Positions 45,180 through 57,924 of a stretch of DNA of 64,000 nucleotides are shown in pieces. Below the pieces are notes generated by a model, which saw only the letters and a program-made list of their open reading frames with translations, searched no databases and was not told the origin of the DNA. The DNA comes from Blasia pusilla (taxonomy: Eukaryota > Marchantiophyta > Marchantiopsida > Blasiales): the NCBI GenBank assembly GCA_050084515.1, contig CM114275.1, positions 7,998,001 to 8,062,000 of the forward strand. Direction: 5' to 3'. How positions within the stretch are numbered: the stretch's first letter is position 1; the number at the start of each line of letters is the position of its first letter. The position numbers and the translations under genes are program-made.

Positions 45180-46900
45180 TTTTACCTTAACAATACTAGT
45201 AATGTTTTGCCCGGGTGAAATGATATGAATGAAATTAGTGTGCACACGATGAATATTAATTAAAAAATGAGTGTTAATCTAAAAATGAAAAAATCAATAA
45301 ATATAGAAGTTTTTTATAATACGTCTAATTTTTTCATATATTTTTAGTAATTGTGGAAAAAAGAATTTATTTCTTTTCCAATCCAATTTTTCAATAAGTA
45401 AAAGAAAATCACTTATTTTGATGATTTTTTTCTCAAAAGAGGGATTAAATTTTTCTTAAAATATAATTTGAAAATTAAAAATAATATTAAAAAGTTCTTC
45501 CATTATTTTGAAGAATAATTCTGGTCCCATTAGTGTCCTATTATCCTTTTCATTTCTTCATAGAAGGAAAATTTATTTTCCCCCAAAACTAAACTTTAAA
45601 TTAATTATTTTCCTAATATTTTTGGCATGAACCTTCAAAATAGAAATTTAAATTTTCAAATGAGAAAAGATGATAAAAAAGAAAGAGACTCTAGAAGATT
45701 TCATCGGGAAAGATGTTTGAATTTGACTTAATTTTAATTAATAGATATTGTTAATTAAAAAACATAATTACTGAAACCTTACCCATTCTTGTTTTCTGCT
45801 TAGTAAAGGGTAAAATTAAAAGAAAAAAAAAGTCATGAACTGGCTCTATGGAAAATTTTGATAGGTGCCATTCATTCATTGGTCTTCAAAGTGACCTGAC
45901 GCGCTCAATAGTATGATGATTCTCTTTTTATGAATCTGCAAAAATGAATAAAACTTATTGTTAATAAATCATTGAAATTTGAATTACTCAAAAGTGTGAC
46001 CCAATAATTTGACCGATCGAAACTGACTTTTGATTGACTTTAAGATATGTTGAAGAGGTGGCAAGTTTGCATTGGTCAAAATAGCCAGGTGTTGACGTCT
46101 TAAGCAAGCACCGTGAGGCAAAGTTCAACAATAATAGTGTAGATAATAAATCATAAATCTACATGAACAGGAAATGAGACATAATAAAATGTACGTAAAT
46201 ACTTGAGAAAAATTGTCATACATTATTTTGTAATTTGCAACATATTTCATCCCATTTTTGTAAGTATCATTATATTCGGAGAAATCCGGATTCCTTACTT
46301 GAGTTATCACTTCATATTATGATATGGATCTCATTCTTTGAACCTACTCTATATAAATCTCCAAGAAAAAAAAATAAAATTGCAAGGAAGTAAAATGGAG
46401 CCACTAACAAAGTTTGAACCTAAAAATTATTATTAGTCATGTCAAAATTTTGATGCGTAGGAAATTGATTTCTATGTGAAACAAAAGATAAACTAAAATT
46501 AGATGCAATTAATGGGGTTGGTAAAATGAAAAAAAATCAATCGCAAACTTTCTTCATTCCATGTGTTAATTTCAACGTTCATAAGAAGTGTGAATCCACA
46601 CATCTCCAACACTTTGTCATTTTCTAGTCTTTTTTACCTAATTACGATATCATATCATTTATGGCTAACACTATCCTATTATTACTAATTCAAGTGTTAG
46701 TCATATCATTTATTATTTGGCTCTAACTATTTATGGCTAACACTATCCTATTATTACTAATTCCTACCATTAGCCCTAGCTTAAGTTTTAGTTTTTTTTT
46801 TAATGTTATTGCTTGTAGGAAAACTGTGAGTTTTTCCTTACACAATTTTCCTTGCATTTGATCTCCTTGCTTGCAGTATTTAATAGTGCAACTTTAAACT
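45180..46900. other. AT-rich intergenic DNA
   Basis: Very AT-rich, no coding frame. A 45-bp direct repeat (TTTATGGCTAACACTATCCTATTATTACTAATTC) occurs at about 46660 and 46731. Confidence 0.7.
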
Positions 46901-47346
46901 CCATGTAAGCCTCTATTTTAATCACTCTCCTTTGTTATTTTTTCTTTTTGTGTACAAGATTTGAGTTGTATATCTTTGGATAAAGGGAACTCCAAAACAT
47001 GGTTGCACAAAAATGCATAAGTCCACATACATGGATTGCAAGAGGTGGGGGCCCACACTTTTTACTTGTGATGGGAGGGAGGGCAAGGACCTTTAGGGTA
47101 GCAAGGGAGTAGAGATGGGGGAGGAAAGCACCAAGCGAGGCAACTGGGAGGGACAAGAAGGGGAAAGAGGTGGGCCCCATATGGACAAGTCCTTCTATAG
47201 GACAGACGTAAGTCCAAAGTGTCATGTGCATACACATCACTACACAATATACATCGTTGTCACCAAACATATTTACAAACACACACGATCCCATGCTAAC
47301 TCATGACATCCAAACATCGAGATGAGAAGTACCAAAATATCTTCAA
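46901..47346 (-). repeat. Truncated LTR start and unassigned flank
   Basis: On the minus strand 47346-47205 is the first 140 bp of the gypsy LTR (TTGAAGATATTTTGGTACTTC to GATGTGTATGCAC), abutting the D3 LTR end. The breakpoint equals that at 39703. 46901-47204 is not assigned. Confidence 0.65.
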
Positions 47347-47347
47347 T

Positions 47348-47899
47348 AAATCGAGTAGATCTCTCCAGCAACAAGGTCATACCAATGTGCACAACTCATG
47401 GCAAGAGGTTAATTAAAGAAAGAATAAGCTCTCAAGCTTTGTCTCTCTCTTCGAGGTATATCCCCTTTCCTCTCCCAAGCTCTCTCCAGGGTAACCTATG
47501 CTCAAAGTTCACCTCCTTGGCTCTTGACGTGTTGTAGTGGGTCAAGGACTACTTCCCAAAGTGGAAAGGAAACTATACTCAATATGGAAACTTACCCAAA
47601 ATAACAAGTTTCTCTATATGGCTCCAAATCAACCGACATATAGGGGAAACCTACTCTCTCAAGTTACCCGTGGCCTCAACAGTTCATCCTCAAGCTTTTG
47701 AGGTTGTTCGCTAGTACCTCCAAAGACACTCTATTAGAGGTCGTTGATCTATCCTAACAGACGTAATAAATTTTGTGTGCATACACATTGCTACTCAACA
47801 TACATCCCTATCAATGAACATACAAAAAAACATGCACGATCCCATGCTAACTCATGACATCCAAGCATCAAGACGAGATGTACCAAAATATCTCCAATA
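47348..47899 (-). repeat. 3' LTR of gypsy D3
   Basis: 552 bp, without a (TC)n run. Shares TCTCCAAT...GTAGATCTCTCCA ends with 51344-52172. Confidence 0.8.
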
Positions 47900-48895
47900 G
47901 GCAGAACCACACAATATATAACGCAAGCCTGCATGAACTACTGCTAAGCTCGGATCAACTATACCGTCAATTTTAGGAAGGTAACACGACACACACTTAT
48001 GCACATGGTCCTTCCAAACCATACCATCACGTTTCTCCAACAAAAGAATACCAAAAGGAAAAACATCACGCACTCTTAAGATAGTGTGCCTTGCAGTCAC
48101 ATCCAACGTCGGGGGTGCCGTCTACTGTATGTGGATATACTCTCCTTGATGAAACCTCAGGATAGTTGGTCGGTAACCACCTCCTCAAATAGTCGCATAC
48201 CTCAACGTATCCTAATGTTGTGCAATCGCCAAGTTCTCAATCGCCATGGAGATCACTCTCCAAAACAACTCAGCCCTTTGAGAACATGCCCGCATCCATA
48301 CATCATGGTCATCAAGATTCAGCATCTCACCAACATCTCAACGAATGGCCACAAGTAGATGTGGCTCTCGGCCATAAAGCATCAAGAACGGTGAGAAAGA
48401 CACTAAGGATGGATGCATGTTAAATCTGTATCCCATTGCCAACCAAAGAAACTAGAGGTCCCAATCTCCTACGTGATCTCTCTACAATCCATACTTGCGT
48501 ATACCTCTCTTCATCGTCTAGATAACCCTCTCCGCTAGTCCATCCGCCTTAGGATGATCTTTTGAAGTGGCACGGCGGTCAATCAGCGCTTGATCACACA
48601 AAGCCTGAAACTCCTTAAGAAACTCGATATTCTGGTCTGTCAACACCTCAACTACTACGCCATAATGACTCAGCACTTGATCTAGATGGCCGAGTACTTC
48701 TTGAAGTGGATAGAGTTGGTTGCATTGCCTGACTAAGCGAGTGAAGGAGTAACGTATGACTTCCACCAACACATAACGACTATGGCGCTCCGTCAAAGGA
48801 GAAGGTCCTGAAAAATCCAAAATCCATCTATAGCCTAAACCCATGATCGGTAGTGGATGCAATTTTGGAGTCGAATTCCTCACACAAACTCTCAC
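47900..48895 (-). pseudogene. Integrase remnant of gypsy D3
   Basis: 48518-48895 reads HPLPIMGLGYRWILDFSGPS, then DQVLSHYGVVVEVLTDQNIE and DHPKADGLAERVI, covering the three acidic residue regions of the core (D in LDFSG, D in LTDQN, E in LAERV). 47900-48106 is the C-terminal part ILRVRDVFPFGILLLEKRDG; the PHD finger that should follow is deleted. Confidence 0.75.
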
Positions 48896-50160
48896 CCATG
48901 CTCCTTTGGAAGTTATGGATACTCCCTAATTTCTTAGTATGTACCCCTTGGTAGTTCCTCCGCAACTCGGAAAAGAACTCAACCATAGGGTTGAACTTAG
49001 AACAAACCCGAATGGATAATGCAACTTCTCCAATCTGACTCACCTAATACATCAATGGTGGAAGAGGAAGTAGCCTCTCCTAGCTCCTCCTCCTCGTCTG
49101 GAAATGACTTAGTCCATGATACATAGTGTCGGTCACAATAGAGTCTCCAAGCCTCAATCTCATGAGCATATCTCTGGGAGAACTCATGGTAATCATACAT
49201 GGGCACCCCCTCTAAGGGGCTTATCCCATGGACCCATTTCTTGGGGTCCCACGCAGCCCCAAGAAACTACCTTTCGGTTGGAATCGCCGGCTGGCCAGCG
49301 GTTTTCAGCCCGTTTTAGGCTAAAAATTCAACCTGAAATTGCCTTCGCCATTCATTTTACACCCAAGGGAAGAGGTCACAATTCTGGCACCCAAATTTTT
49401 TAGGCGCAAGGAATGTTGCGACCTTGTCAAATATTTGCGACTCTGATTAAAAGAAACATATTTGGGACCATAGGATAAAGTAGATCTAGTCTAACGGCCA
49501 ACATCGGTGAGCAACGCTGAGCCATGCAATAAGGCCCTAAGTGCTGGAACATGCCATTCCATATTGTGAACGGGTTGAACTTTCTGGAGTTTCTAGCCCC
49601 TTGTGAATCACACCAACTCCTAAACTTTGCAATGAAGTCGTGCAACTCTATTGTGCCTACAATACCCGAAAAATCTATGTGATCCTCTATCTTGGTCGTC
49701 CATCTCATACTCCCACTTGGCAAGACCACTCACTATGTGCAGTGATGCACTAACAAACTCCTCTTAGTCCTTCCCCTCATCTGAAGATGACACAGAAGGA
49801 GCTCAAGGTGGTCCCTCATGTAGAGACCTGTGAAACCTCGCACCACTCCACGTAAATCCTCTAGAGCTACTCTTAGTTACATCACCTCGCCTCTCAAAGT
49901 CTTGAAAGGATGCCGTGATGATCCTCGTGCCCTTCTCACGCGATCACTCTCAATATCACAAGTAATCCCTCAATCACTCAACCCAACTTGTAACACTCAA
50001 TCTACACTCCCTCTCACTAAGATGTGTACTATGCGGCAACAAGCGGCGTGGTGCGGTAAATTGCTAGTCTATCGTCTCATCGATAGAACATACCCTCAAC
50101 TCTGGAAATCCCACATAGGTCCATGGCCCCTAAACCACATACATCAATGATGCTCTTATC
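48896..50160 (-). pseudogene. gag of gypsy D3 with a 320-bp insertion
   Basis: MPMYDYHEFSQRYAHEIEAW and WTKSFPDEEEELGEATSSST match D4 gag. The N-terminal part KIEDHIDFSGIVGTIELHDF lies at 49536-49729. The two are separated by about 320 bp (49216-49535) absent from D4, containing AAGGGGCTTATCCC and GTTGCGACCTTGTC, perhaps a small transposon. Confidence 0.65.
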
Positions 50161-51343
50161 ATCTGCACAAAACCCAATATCCCAAATAACTACTGAATAC
50201 CGGAAAATTCCCTCACACGTGTAGCAAAATACCAAAATGGGTAACTTGAACAAATGTCGATGTCGCTCCTCCGCAACTCAAAATCTTGACCCCATCTCGG
50301 TCGTGAAGAAAAACTCCTCCAATCAACAAGCCGTACTCGCCTAGTACTGACAATGCTCAAACCTCCTTGATGTGCAGTATGAGTCCAACGGTACAATGGG
50401 GCATAGGTGGCACATGATGACTAAAAATGGCACGATACTTGGTGATGGGATGTGGTACTCAGCGGCATACCCTCCTCCACAGCAACACATGCCATGGTCC
50501 CCAACGATGGTGTGGTGCGGCCATGAGCGGCACGCCATGGCAATCAGCGGTATATTGCGGCTACTGACATCATGACATGGTACTCGATTGTCGTTGAGCG
50601 GCTACTAATCACAAGTTTTTTTTCCACTGCAGCATAGCAGTGGAAAAACAACTTAGACCCCATAAATCCATTAGGTCACCTTCCAGCGCCGATGCTCAAA
50701 GTTGCTCAATGCCAAAGCGGTAGTCCACAACTTGGTTGAGAAGGCGGAAATCAGCTAGTCGACGGTCGTCAATCGTACTCGTCCAGGAATTGTCAAAAAT
50801 TACTCCTTCCTACCGTGGTGGCTATAGCAGCTCCATAAAATCTATCACAACTTTGTGCTCACGTATTAAACTTGCCCATAGTTTCTTCCAAAACCTCATC
50901 CAAAACGTGCATAGCTTCCTGATCTATGTCAGCGTCAAATCGGTTTCTTCATTTTCCTTTTCCTCAAAAACTGATGGGATTGTCGTGCAACCCAAAGTCT
51001 CTTTCTCCTACAGAAATTTTGGCAACGCTTCTGCGCTGATTTCTCCCAACAAAATTTGAAAACCTATCACAAAAAAAACCAGAGAGCTACATGGTGCTCC
51101 CGAGAGCACCAGCATGGAGAAATCTGCCCCCATACTCAATTTCAAATGAAATTTGAGTGGCGCTTCCACGCGCCACTCTCCCCTACCAAAAATCAGCAAA
51201 TAAAGGAGCAAACGTAGCGACTCTTGCTCCCGTGAGCAATGCCATGAGGCTTTGAATGGGGGACACAATTCCCAACCTGCAACAACATCGAGCAAACAAC
51301 AAGATCTCGTATTGTAGCTCTCATTCTTTCATTCTCTCTTTGT
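50161..51343 (-). other. 5' leader of gypsy D3
   Basis: No gene. Similar to the D4 leader (61140-62430), with repeated GCGGC-type stretches near 50390-50600 and CAGAAATTTTGGCAACGCTTC near 51010. Confidence 0.6.
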
Positions 51344-51399
51344 TAATCAAGTAGATTTCTCCATCAACAAGGTCTCACCAATATGCACATCTCTTTCTT

Positions 51400-51488
<89 letters not shown>

Positions 51489-52172
51489 ATGAGAGGCTTG
51501 GGTTACACACAAAAGTCAAGGAAGACCATAGCTCCGCGGCCTCATGCCAAGAGGTTCAACAAAGAGCGAATGAGCTCTCATGCTCTCTGTCTTGGAGATA
51601 TATCCCCTTTCCCTCTCCCAAGCTCTCTCAACGGGAACCTATGCACGCAGGTCATCTTGACTTGTTATAGTGGGTCTTGGGCCCCTTCCCAAAGTGGAAA
51701 GTAAACTAAACTTAATATAGAAACTTACTCAAAATAGTAAGTTTCTCTATATGGCTCCAAATGAGCCGAAACAAAGGGGAAACCTGCTCTCTCAAGTTAT
51801 CTCTGGCCTCAGTACGTCATCTCATCCTCTTGAGGCTGTCCTCTAGTACCTCCAAAGGCGCTCTACTAGATCTCATCGATCTATCCTAATAGACATGATA
51901 AAGGACATGGACTTTGTTCATATGTAACCTTGGTCCAAAACCTTCATCCACATGTGACTTAAATTCTTATCCACCATTTCAAGGTTGTTTTTTCAAAAAA
52001 AGACATCGTCGGCCTTCTAAATATCTATTTCATAATTTTTTAACATGTCGTGCGCATACACATCGCTACACAACATACATCGCTGTCACCGAACACACAC
52101 AAAAATACGCACGATCCCATGCTAACTCATGGCATCCAAACAACGAGACAAGAAGTACTAAAATATCTCCAA
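51344..52172 (-). repeat. 5' LTR of gypsy D3
   Basis: Contains (TC)n at 51405-51486 and an extra 130 bp (about 51905-52040) at the same breakpoint where other LTR copies are truncated. Directly abuts the D4 LTR without spacer. Confidence 0.8.
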
Positions 52173-52173
52173 T

Positions 52174-52823
52174 AAAGTAAGATCCAATCTCTCTCTACAC
52201 CATCTCACACCCTAACTTTCAAAGGTGTGCACTCTCTCTCATGTCAAATCAAACCCACTCTCCTAATGAGAGGCTTGGGTTACAATCACAAGGCAAGGGA
52301 CCATAGCTCCGCCGCCTCATATATGCCAAGAGGTTCAACAAAGAGAGAATGAGCTCTCAAGCTCTCTCTCCTTGAGGTATACCTCTCCCTTCTCCCAAGC
52401 TCTCTCCATGGTAACCTATTCTCCCAAGTCACCTCCTTGGCTCTTGACCTTATGTAGGAGGTCAAGGGCCACTTACCAAAAATAGAAAGTCGATCATATA
52501 CTCAAAATGGTACTTACCTAAAATAGCAAGTTCCTCAATATGGCTCCAAATGAGCCGAAAGGAAGGGAAAACCTGCTCTCGCAGGTTTCGCAGAGCCTCA
52601 GGAGGTCATCCTCGACCTACTGAGCGTGTCCTCCACTACTCATTAAGGCGCTCTACTAGATCTCACCGATCTATCCTAAAAGAGGTGACACATGTCGTGC
52701 GCATACACATCGCTACACAACATACATCGTTGTCATCGAACACACACACAGACAAACACGCACGATCCCATGCTAACTCATGGCATCCAAACTACGAGAC
52801 AAGAAGTACTAAAATATCTCCAA
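52174..52823 (-). repeat. 3' LTR of gypsy D4
   Basis: 650 bp; begins (minus strand) TTGGAGATATTTTAGTACTTC after the G-run GGGGGGGCGA and ends ATTGGATCTTACTTT. Confidence 0.88.
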
Positions 52824-53010
52824 TCGCCCCCCCAGTTGGTGGTTAGGTCCCTCTAACTCCAAATAGCCATCTATCCCTACCTACCATGACATACATCTCT
52901 CGGACGCTAAGAGCAAGAAGGTCGGGTGCTCATGTGGCCCCATCGTTAGTCGCCTTTATGTAATCCATGTCACAGAAAAAGTTGGAATCGAAACCCACCT
53001 AGTATCTCCT

Positions 53011-53525
53011 CTATGTACATCTGGGACACATCCATCGTCCCCGAGGAACCCTAGTGAGAGGTGGCGTCAGACATGCCATATGCCAACCTCTCGAACATCC
53101 ATTACATACTAGCATCGTGGCCGCACCACGAGCAGAACCACACAACATACAACGCAAGCCTGCAGGTACTACTGCTAAGCTCGGATCTATTGTACCATCA
53201 ATGTTAGGAAGATGACATGACGCACAATTACGCACATGGTCCTTCCATACCATATCATCGCGTCCCTCCTGCAAGAGAACACCGGATGGCAAAACGTCAC
53301 GCACTCTCAGGATAGTGCACCCTGCAGTCACATCCAACGTCGTCGGTGCCGTCTGCTGCAAGTAGACATAGTCTCCCTGATGAAATCCCGGATAGTTGGT
53401 CGATAACCACCACTCCGAATAGTCGCATACCTCAACGTATCCCGATGATGCGCAATCGCCAAGTTCTCGAACGCCATGGGCATCACTCTCCGAAACAACT
53501 CAACCCTTTGAGAACATGCTCGCAT
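53011..53525 (-). pseudogene. Integrase C-terminus and PHD finger of gypsy D4
   Basis: 53328-53525 gives the integrase tail (FENLAIAHHRDTLRYATIRS). 53011-53361 continues TILRVRDVLPSGVLLQEGRD and ends with CMLC, CNGC, WHMACL and WMCPRC, a C4HC3 PHD finger like that of D2 but with CDGC changed to CNGC. The frame changes once between the two parts. Confidence 0.85.
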
Positions 53526-54608
53526 CTATGCTCGGACCCGATCACACACCATGCATCTGGCAACACACTGTTGAACGTCAATCTGCATGCCTCGCCACCA
53601 ATACTCAATCTGGAGCAAGTTGTACGTCCGCTTTACCCCAAAGTGACCCAATTCCTCGTGGGCATGCTGCACTAATCGTGCTCTCTGCGAAGGATGTGGC
53701 ACTACGCGTACTCTGCCATCCTCCCAAACCCTCAAAACACGTGTCCCCTCCCAACGGAATCGTTTGGCCCGCTGTAGGATCCGATCCCGCTCTCTAGCAC
53801 CCACGGTGCTCGCAGTGCTGCCAATCCAAAGGTACTCCAAGACTGCTCCATCATCATGAATATCTTGGCCATCTATTGTCTCTTCACTGGCCTCGCGATC
53901 CAAGGACTCTCCACTAGACCTCGCCATCAAAGTCTCCACACTCTGGCCCTCCATAGCCAACATGCCTAAATAGGCTGACGCGTGCCATTCTGGCACTGAC
54001 TCCTCATCACTCTCTCCATGCCATCGAGCTCCAATCGCATCTCGCTGACTCAGGCATGGGTTACGACTCAACCCATGTGCATCTTGGTTGAGCGTCCTAG
54101 GTCTATGAACCACCTGAAAATCATACTCCTGCAACAACAGAGCCCATCTCGCAAGCTTCCTTGTAAGCTTGTCAGACTCCATCAACCACTTCAGTGGTTG
54201 ATGATCAGTGATGATGGTAAAGGGGTTGCCAAATAAGTAACACTTGAAATGCGCGACAGCCCACACTGCAGCCAAGCACTCACCCTCATACGAGTTGTAC
54301 TTCACCTCTATAGCGTTGTTCGAGCGTCTAGGGTAAGCCACCACAAACTCTCTACCCTCATCATCATGCTCGGTGAGCACCGCTCCAAGCCCCAACATGC
54401 TTCAATCTGTGTGCAACTGGAAAGGACGCCCCTTGATCGATCTCCTCAAGATGGGCGCGGACGTCAACCTGTCCTTGAGCAACAGAAATGCTTGCTCCTG
54501 CTCATCTCCCCAATGCCACTCATGATCCACCTTGGTCAGCAAGGTCAGTGGCTTCGCAATTGAACTGAATCCCTTGACGTACCACTGATAGAAGTTTGCC
54601 AATCCCAT
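53526..54608 (-). pseudogene. RNase H and integrase zinc finger of gypsy D4
   Basis: 54402-54608: MGLANFYQWYVKGFSSIAKP, LTSAPILRRSIKGRPFQLHT, then a stop. 53526-54398 (290 codons open): LGLGAVLTEHDDEGREFVVA, NSYEGECLAAVWAVAHFKCY, TIITDHQPLKWLMESDKLTR, and near the end HAHEELGHFGVKRTYNLLQI, YWWRGMQIDV, CVARCMVCDRVRA (H2C2 finger). Then the integrase core is missing. Confidence 0.88.
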
Positions 54609-54674
54609 GAATGCGCAAACACGGCTCCCATCTGTAGGGCGTGGAATGCGTGAGATAGCCTCTAACTTTGTCTG

Positions 54675-55508
54675 CTAAACACCAAGGCCCCTTGGGTATA
54701 TCATATGACCCAAATACTCAATCTGGTCGTAGAAGAACTTGCACTTGTCTTGATGTAGCTTCAGCCCATGTAATTGCAATCGTCGAAACACCTCCTCTAG
54801 ATGTCGCTCATGCTCCTCAATCATGGCGCTAAAGACTACGATGTCATCAATATAACACCTAGCAAAATCCAGACCAGCCAAGATCCTATCCATGACCCTC
54901 TGAAACTCAGCTAGGGCATTCTTTAACCCAAATGGTAAGAACCGCCACTGGTACAAACAATCCTTCCCGTGAGGATCGATGGCCCAAAATGTCGTCTTTT
55001 GCTTGTCCTCCAATCTGATAGGCAACTGATGGTATCTGGCTCGCAAATCCAATGAACTGAAAACCTTTGCATGACCAATTGCATGACCAATCGCATCAAA
55101 GATCTCCTCAAGGGTGGGCATGGCATACCTATTGGACTTCGTCTGCCGATTGATAGGTCGGTAATCCCCACACATCCGCCTATCTGTCCGGTTGCCATGC
55201 ACATCCTTCTTGGCGGGCATGATAGTGGCAGATGCATACTCCCCATGCAACATCTCCACTAGTCCTGCTCCAACCAAGTCCTGGTTCCTACTCTGAATCA
55301 AAGCCCTCTCCATATCACTGTACCTGTAGGGTCGTCGGAAGATCGGCGTATCACTCGACAACTCAATGCGGATCCCCGGTCCTTTCAGCATACCCAAATC
55401 CTCCATGCTAAACGCAAAGCAACTCCTATAACTCACGAGGAACTGATGTATATGGCGCCGCTCTCCTCGTGTCAACTTAGGGCCCATATCTGGCTCCCAA
55501 GTCTCCAT
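54675..55508 (-). pseudogene. Reverse transcriptase of gypsy D4
   Basis: A 278-codon open frame: METWEPDMGPKLTRGERRHI, FRRPYRYSDMERALIQSRNQ, RMCGDYRPINRQTKSNRYAM, SSLDLRARYHQLPIRLEDKQ, KTTFWAIDPHGKDCLYQWRF, LPFGLKNALAEFQRVMDRIL, CYIDDIVVFS with the catalytic YIDD, and KCKFFYDQIEYLGHMIYP. HAIGHAIG (near 55075) is a 12-bp tandem slip. The domain itself is intact but belongs to a broken polyprotein. Confidence 0.92.
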
Positions 55509-55749
55509 CGTAACTACAGTAGGACTTTCCAGCGAGGATATCGGTGGTTGCTGATGATGAGCTCCACCACATGATCAACAAGTAATCATAGGCGGCTGCT
55601 GCTGAGCCGCATATGAAGGAGCAGGTCTCTGTGGCATGGCCTCCCGGTATTCTCCCTGAGCTCATGGTGCCACGGTCGACCTATCTCAGAGTTTATGTTG
55701 ATGCACTGGTGGTGAAGACAATCGTGACTACTCTCGCCCAGAACCCATG

Positions 55750-56770
55750 GTGGCTACGCTCTTCTCCGCCATATTGCGCTCAATGTTCTCAACGTTCCTA
55801 GAAACATCTCTCGTTGGCGTTGGGCTCCACCAACCTCTAAACCTGGTCATCCCAAACCAAGCCAGGACCAGCCTCCTTGTATGCATAGGAAGCGGGAAAA
55901 TTCACAAACGTGGGAAAGGTTGCCCGCGGCTTGCCTACCCTGTTGACCACAGTCAACGGTGGTCGATCATCGTGCCTCACTGCTTGTGATTGACGACCTG
56001 GATCCAGAATGGAATCCACTAACAAATGGGAGGGGCGCTCCACTCTCGCATACGCCCTCCGTAACACCGCATGGGGCACCAAGTTGGTCCACCATACACG
56101 CGGCCGATGGGCTCTAGAACCTACACTCGCCGCATCCAAGAACACTGCTAGGCCGATCCAGGCACGCACCTGATGAGCACTCGTCACCACCCGTGACCTG
56201 GAGTCTCCTAAGATGGGCATATTCTCTAGAATGTAGGCTAGAGAACGAGATTGGTGCTCCTGCAACTGCCGTAAGATCCTCAACATCTCCCAAAACAACC
56301 TGGACTGAGTATCAGGCAACCCACTGCCTCGTCCAGCGCTCGATTGGCCCTGACATGGCCAACCAGAAATGACCAAATCAATGGTCCCTACCCGCTCTAA
56401 GTCCTACGCCCCAAACAATGAAATATCCCTCGATAGGGAACTCTGGTATCCCTGTACCGCGGACGCAGACAATAAGTCAAGAAAACGTAGGCGTAATTTC
56501 ACCACATGTCGTAGTGAGATGCGCCTCGCAACATCATCACTCTCCACATATAGGTACTATTGTACTCACACTCCTACCTGCAAAAAAACAGCTAACCCGG
56601 TGTTAATCCTTCCACAGAGATCTAACACTCGAATATCCTCCTCTGGGATACACCACACAATGGGTGTGGTATCCAAGGGTGTCATCGTAGCACTCCCTGC
56701 TACCTCGGGTTCCTCAGACTAGTCATGCTCCGATGCAAACGCCTTGCTCTACGCGGTTTGCACGTGCTCA
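55750..56770 (-). pseudogene. C5 cytosine DNA methyltransferase domain of gypsy D4
   Basis: Read leftward: TPLDTTPIVWCIPEEDIRVL, motif I DLCGRINTGLAVFLQ (near 56590-56630), motif II-like YLYVESDDVARR, a GYQSSLSRDISL link, IDLVISGWPCQGQSSAGRGS with motif IV PCQ (Cys codon 56353-56355), SRLFWEMLRILRQLQEHQ, motif VI AYILENMP, motif VIII AVFLDAASVGSRAHRPRVWW, TNLVPHAVLRRAY, then DRPPLTVVNRVGKPRATFPT and EPNANER (motif IX). 55837-56376 is open for 179 codons; stops and a frameshift lie between motifs I and IV. The motif order is normal (I before IV), unlike the MULE protein. Such enzymes methylate cytosine in DNA with SAM; in an element they could mark or shield its own cDNA. Confidence 0.85.
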
Positions 56771-57180
56771 TCTGCCAATCGTCGAAGCTCCTCAGTCGAG
56801 CCCCACAGTGGCACCTCTCCTCCACAGAATGATGCGGCTACCATAACACTCCTCTTCATAGAAATGTCAGGAACGGGAGTATCCTCTGTATGGATATGCC
56901 CCTCAATCAAATCACTAGGCCAAGTGATGGCACTGCTAAATGTTGCTAAGGTCGCCATCTCTCTTAGCCGTTGCTCGATCACTGCACATGTGAATCGAAT
57001 GGGTAATGAGCTAAGGCGCCCATCACCTGACTGCCATTCTGGTCTCTAGGAAGCTGACTCTTCCCAGTAATCCAGGGAAAACCCCATGGGGTATAACACT
57101 GCTCCATCAACCAAGACGTCGTAGGACTCTACATCAGTCACTATCGCCTTGGCTCGCACCACGGACTCATCTGTAGGATG
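56771..57180 (-). pseudogene. Protease-methyltransferase spacer of gypsy D4
   Basis: 56749-56982 reads SDLIEGHIHTEDTPVPDISM, RSVMVAASFCGGEVPLWGST, EELRRLADEHVQTA. D2 shares this at 34020-34200, so it is a conserved but unrecognised region before the methyltransferase. Confidence 0.6.
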
Positions 57181-57924
57181 TCACGGGCGAATCCTCACCA
57201 TGACCTCTTGTCGGGTGATATACTTTGTGGTACTTGCTCCATCCAAGGATGTCTGTATCCAGAATGGACAACGCTCCACATCAGCTCTCGTCAAGCCCAA
57301 TCCTCTGAATGACGCTTTCCCCAACATGAGGGGTTGCGCTCGTGAATCCAACAAGACGCGATGTGGGCTAAAAGCTCTACCTCCGGGACTCACCAATTGG
57401 AAGACCTCTCCTCGATTATCCACCAACACAACACCAGGAGAAGCCATGGCACGCTCTATCGTGGGTCTAGCGGGCATCTCCGCCATCCTAGCAACGACAG
57501 CCTGCCATGAATCGGACGTGGACGGCCTAAGCATCCGCTCCAAGGGCAGGTCCATCACCTCCTCTGCAATCACCTCTGAACGTGATGCAAGAATTCCAAC
57601 TCCACGCTCACATAGCGTATCGACCAGCCAAAAAGCCTCGGCGAGAGTATCCCCCAATGTCATAACATCGGAAGTAGAAAATAAAAGAGCGCGGTATACA
57701 ATGGTGGCCGCCCCCAACAACGTGCTCAACACATGCCCCTCCTGAGCATCAACAATAGGAGTCGTCGCACTCGCTTCTCCCATCGCCCTCCGTGCCTGCA
57801 CACCAACAATGTCACCAACTCTCCAAGAACTCTGATCAAGACTCATCAATGGGGTCCAGATCGCCTTAGACAACGTAAAAGACTAGGGAAGCCTAGTATG
57901 TTTCCTAGCTTCCCCTCGCTACGG
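57181..57924 (-). pseudogene. gag end and aspartic protease of gypsy D4
   Basis: A 230-codon open frame: DQSSWRVGDIVGVQARRAMG, STLLGAATIVYRALLFSTSD, TIERAMASPGVVLVDNRGEV, then FSPHRVLLDSRAQPLMLGKA. The active D-S-G is D-S-R here, a single change from D2. FRGLGLTRADVERCPFWIQT follows. Confidence 0.8.

Larger units (their letters stand above)
47348..52172 (-). mobile_element. Ty3/gypsy element D3, internally deleted
   Basis: 3' LTR 47348-47899, integrase parts, gag, leader, 5' LTR 51344-52172. Protease, methyltransferase, RT, RNase H and the PHD finger are gone; the polypurine tract is lost too, since the LTR abuts the sequence just before the PHD finger (compare 53141). Non-autonomous. Confidence 0.8.
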
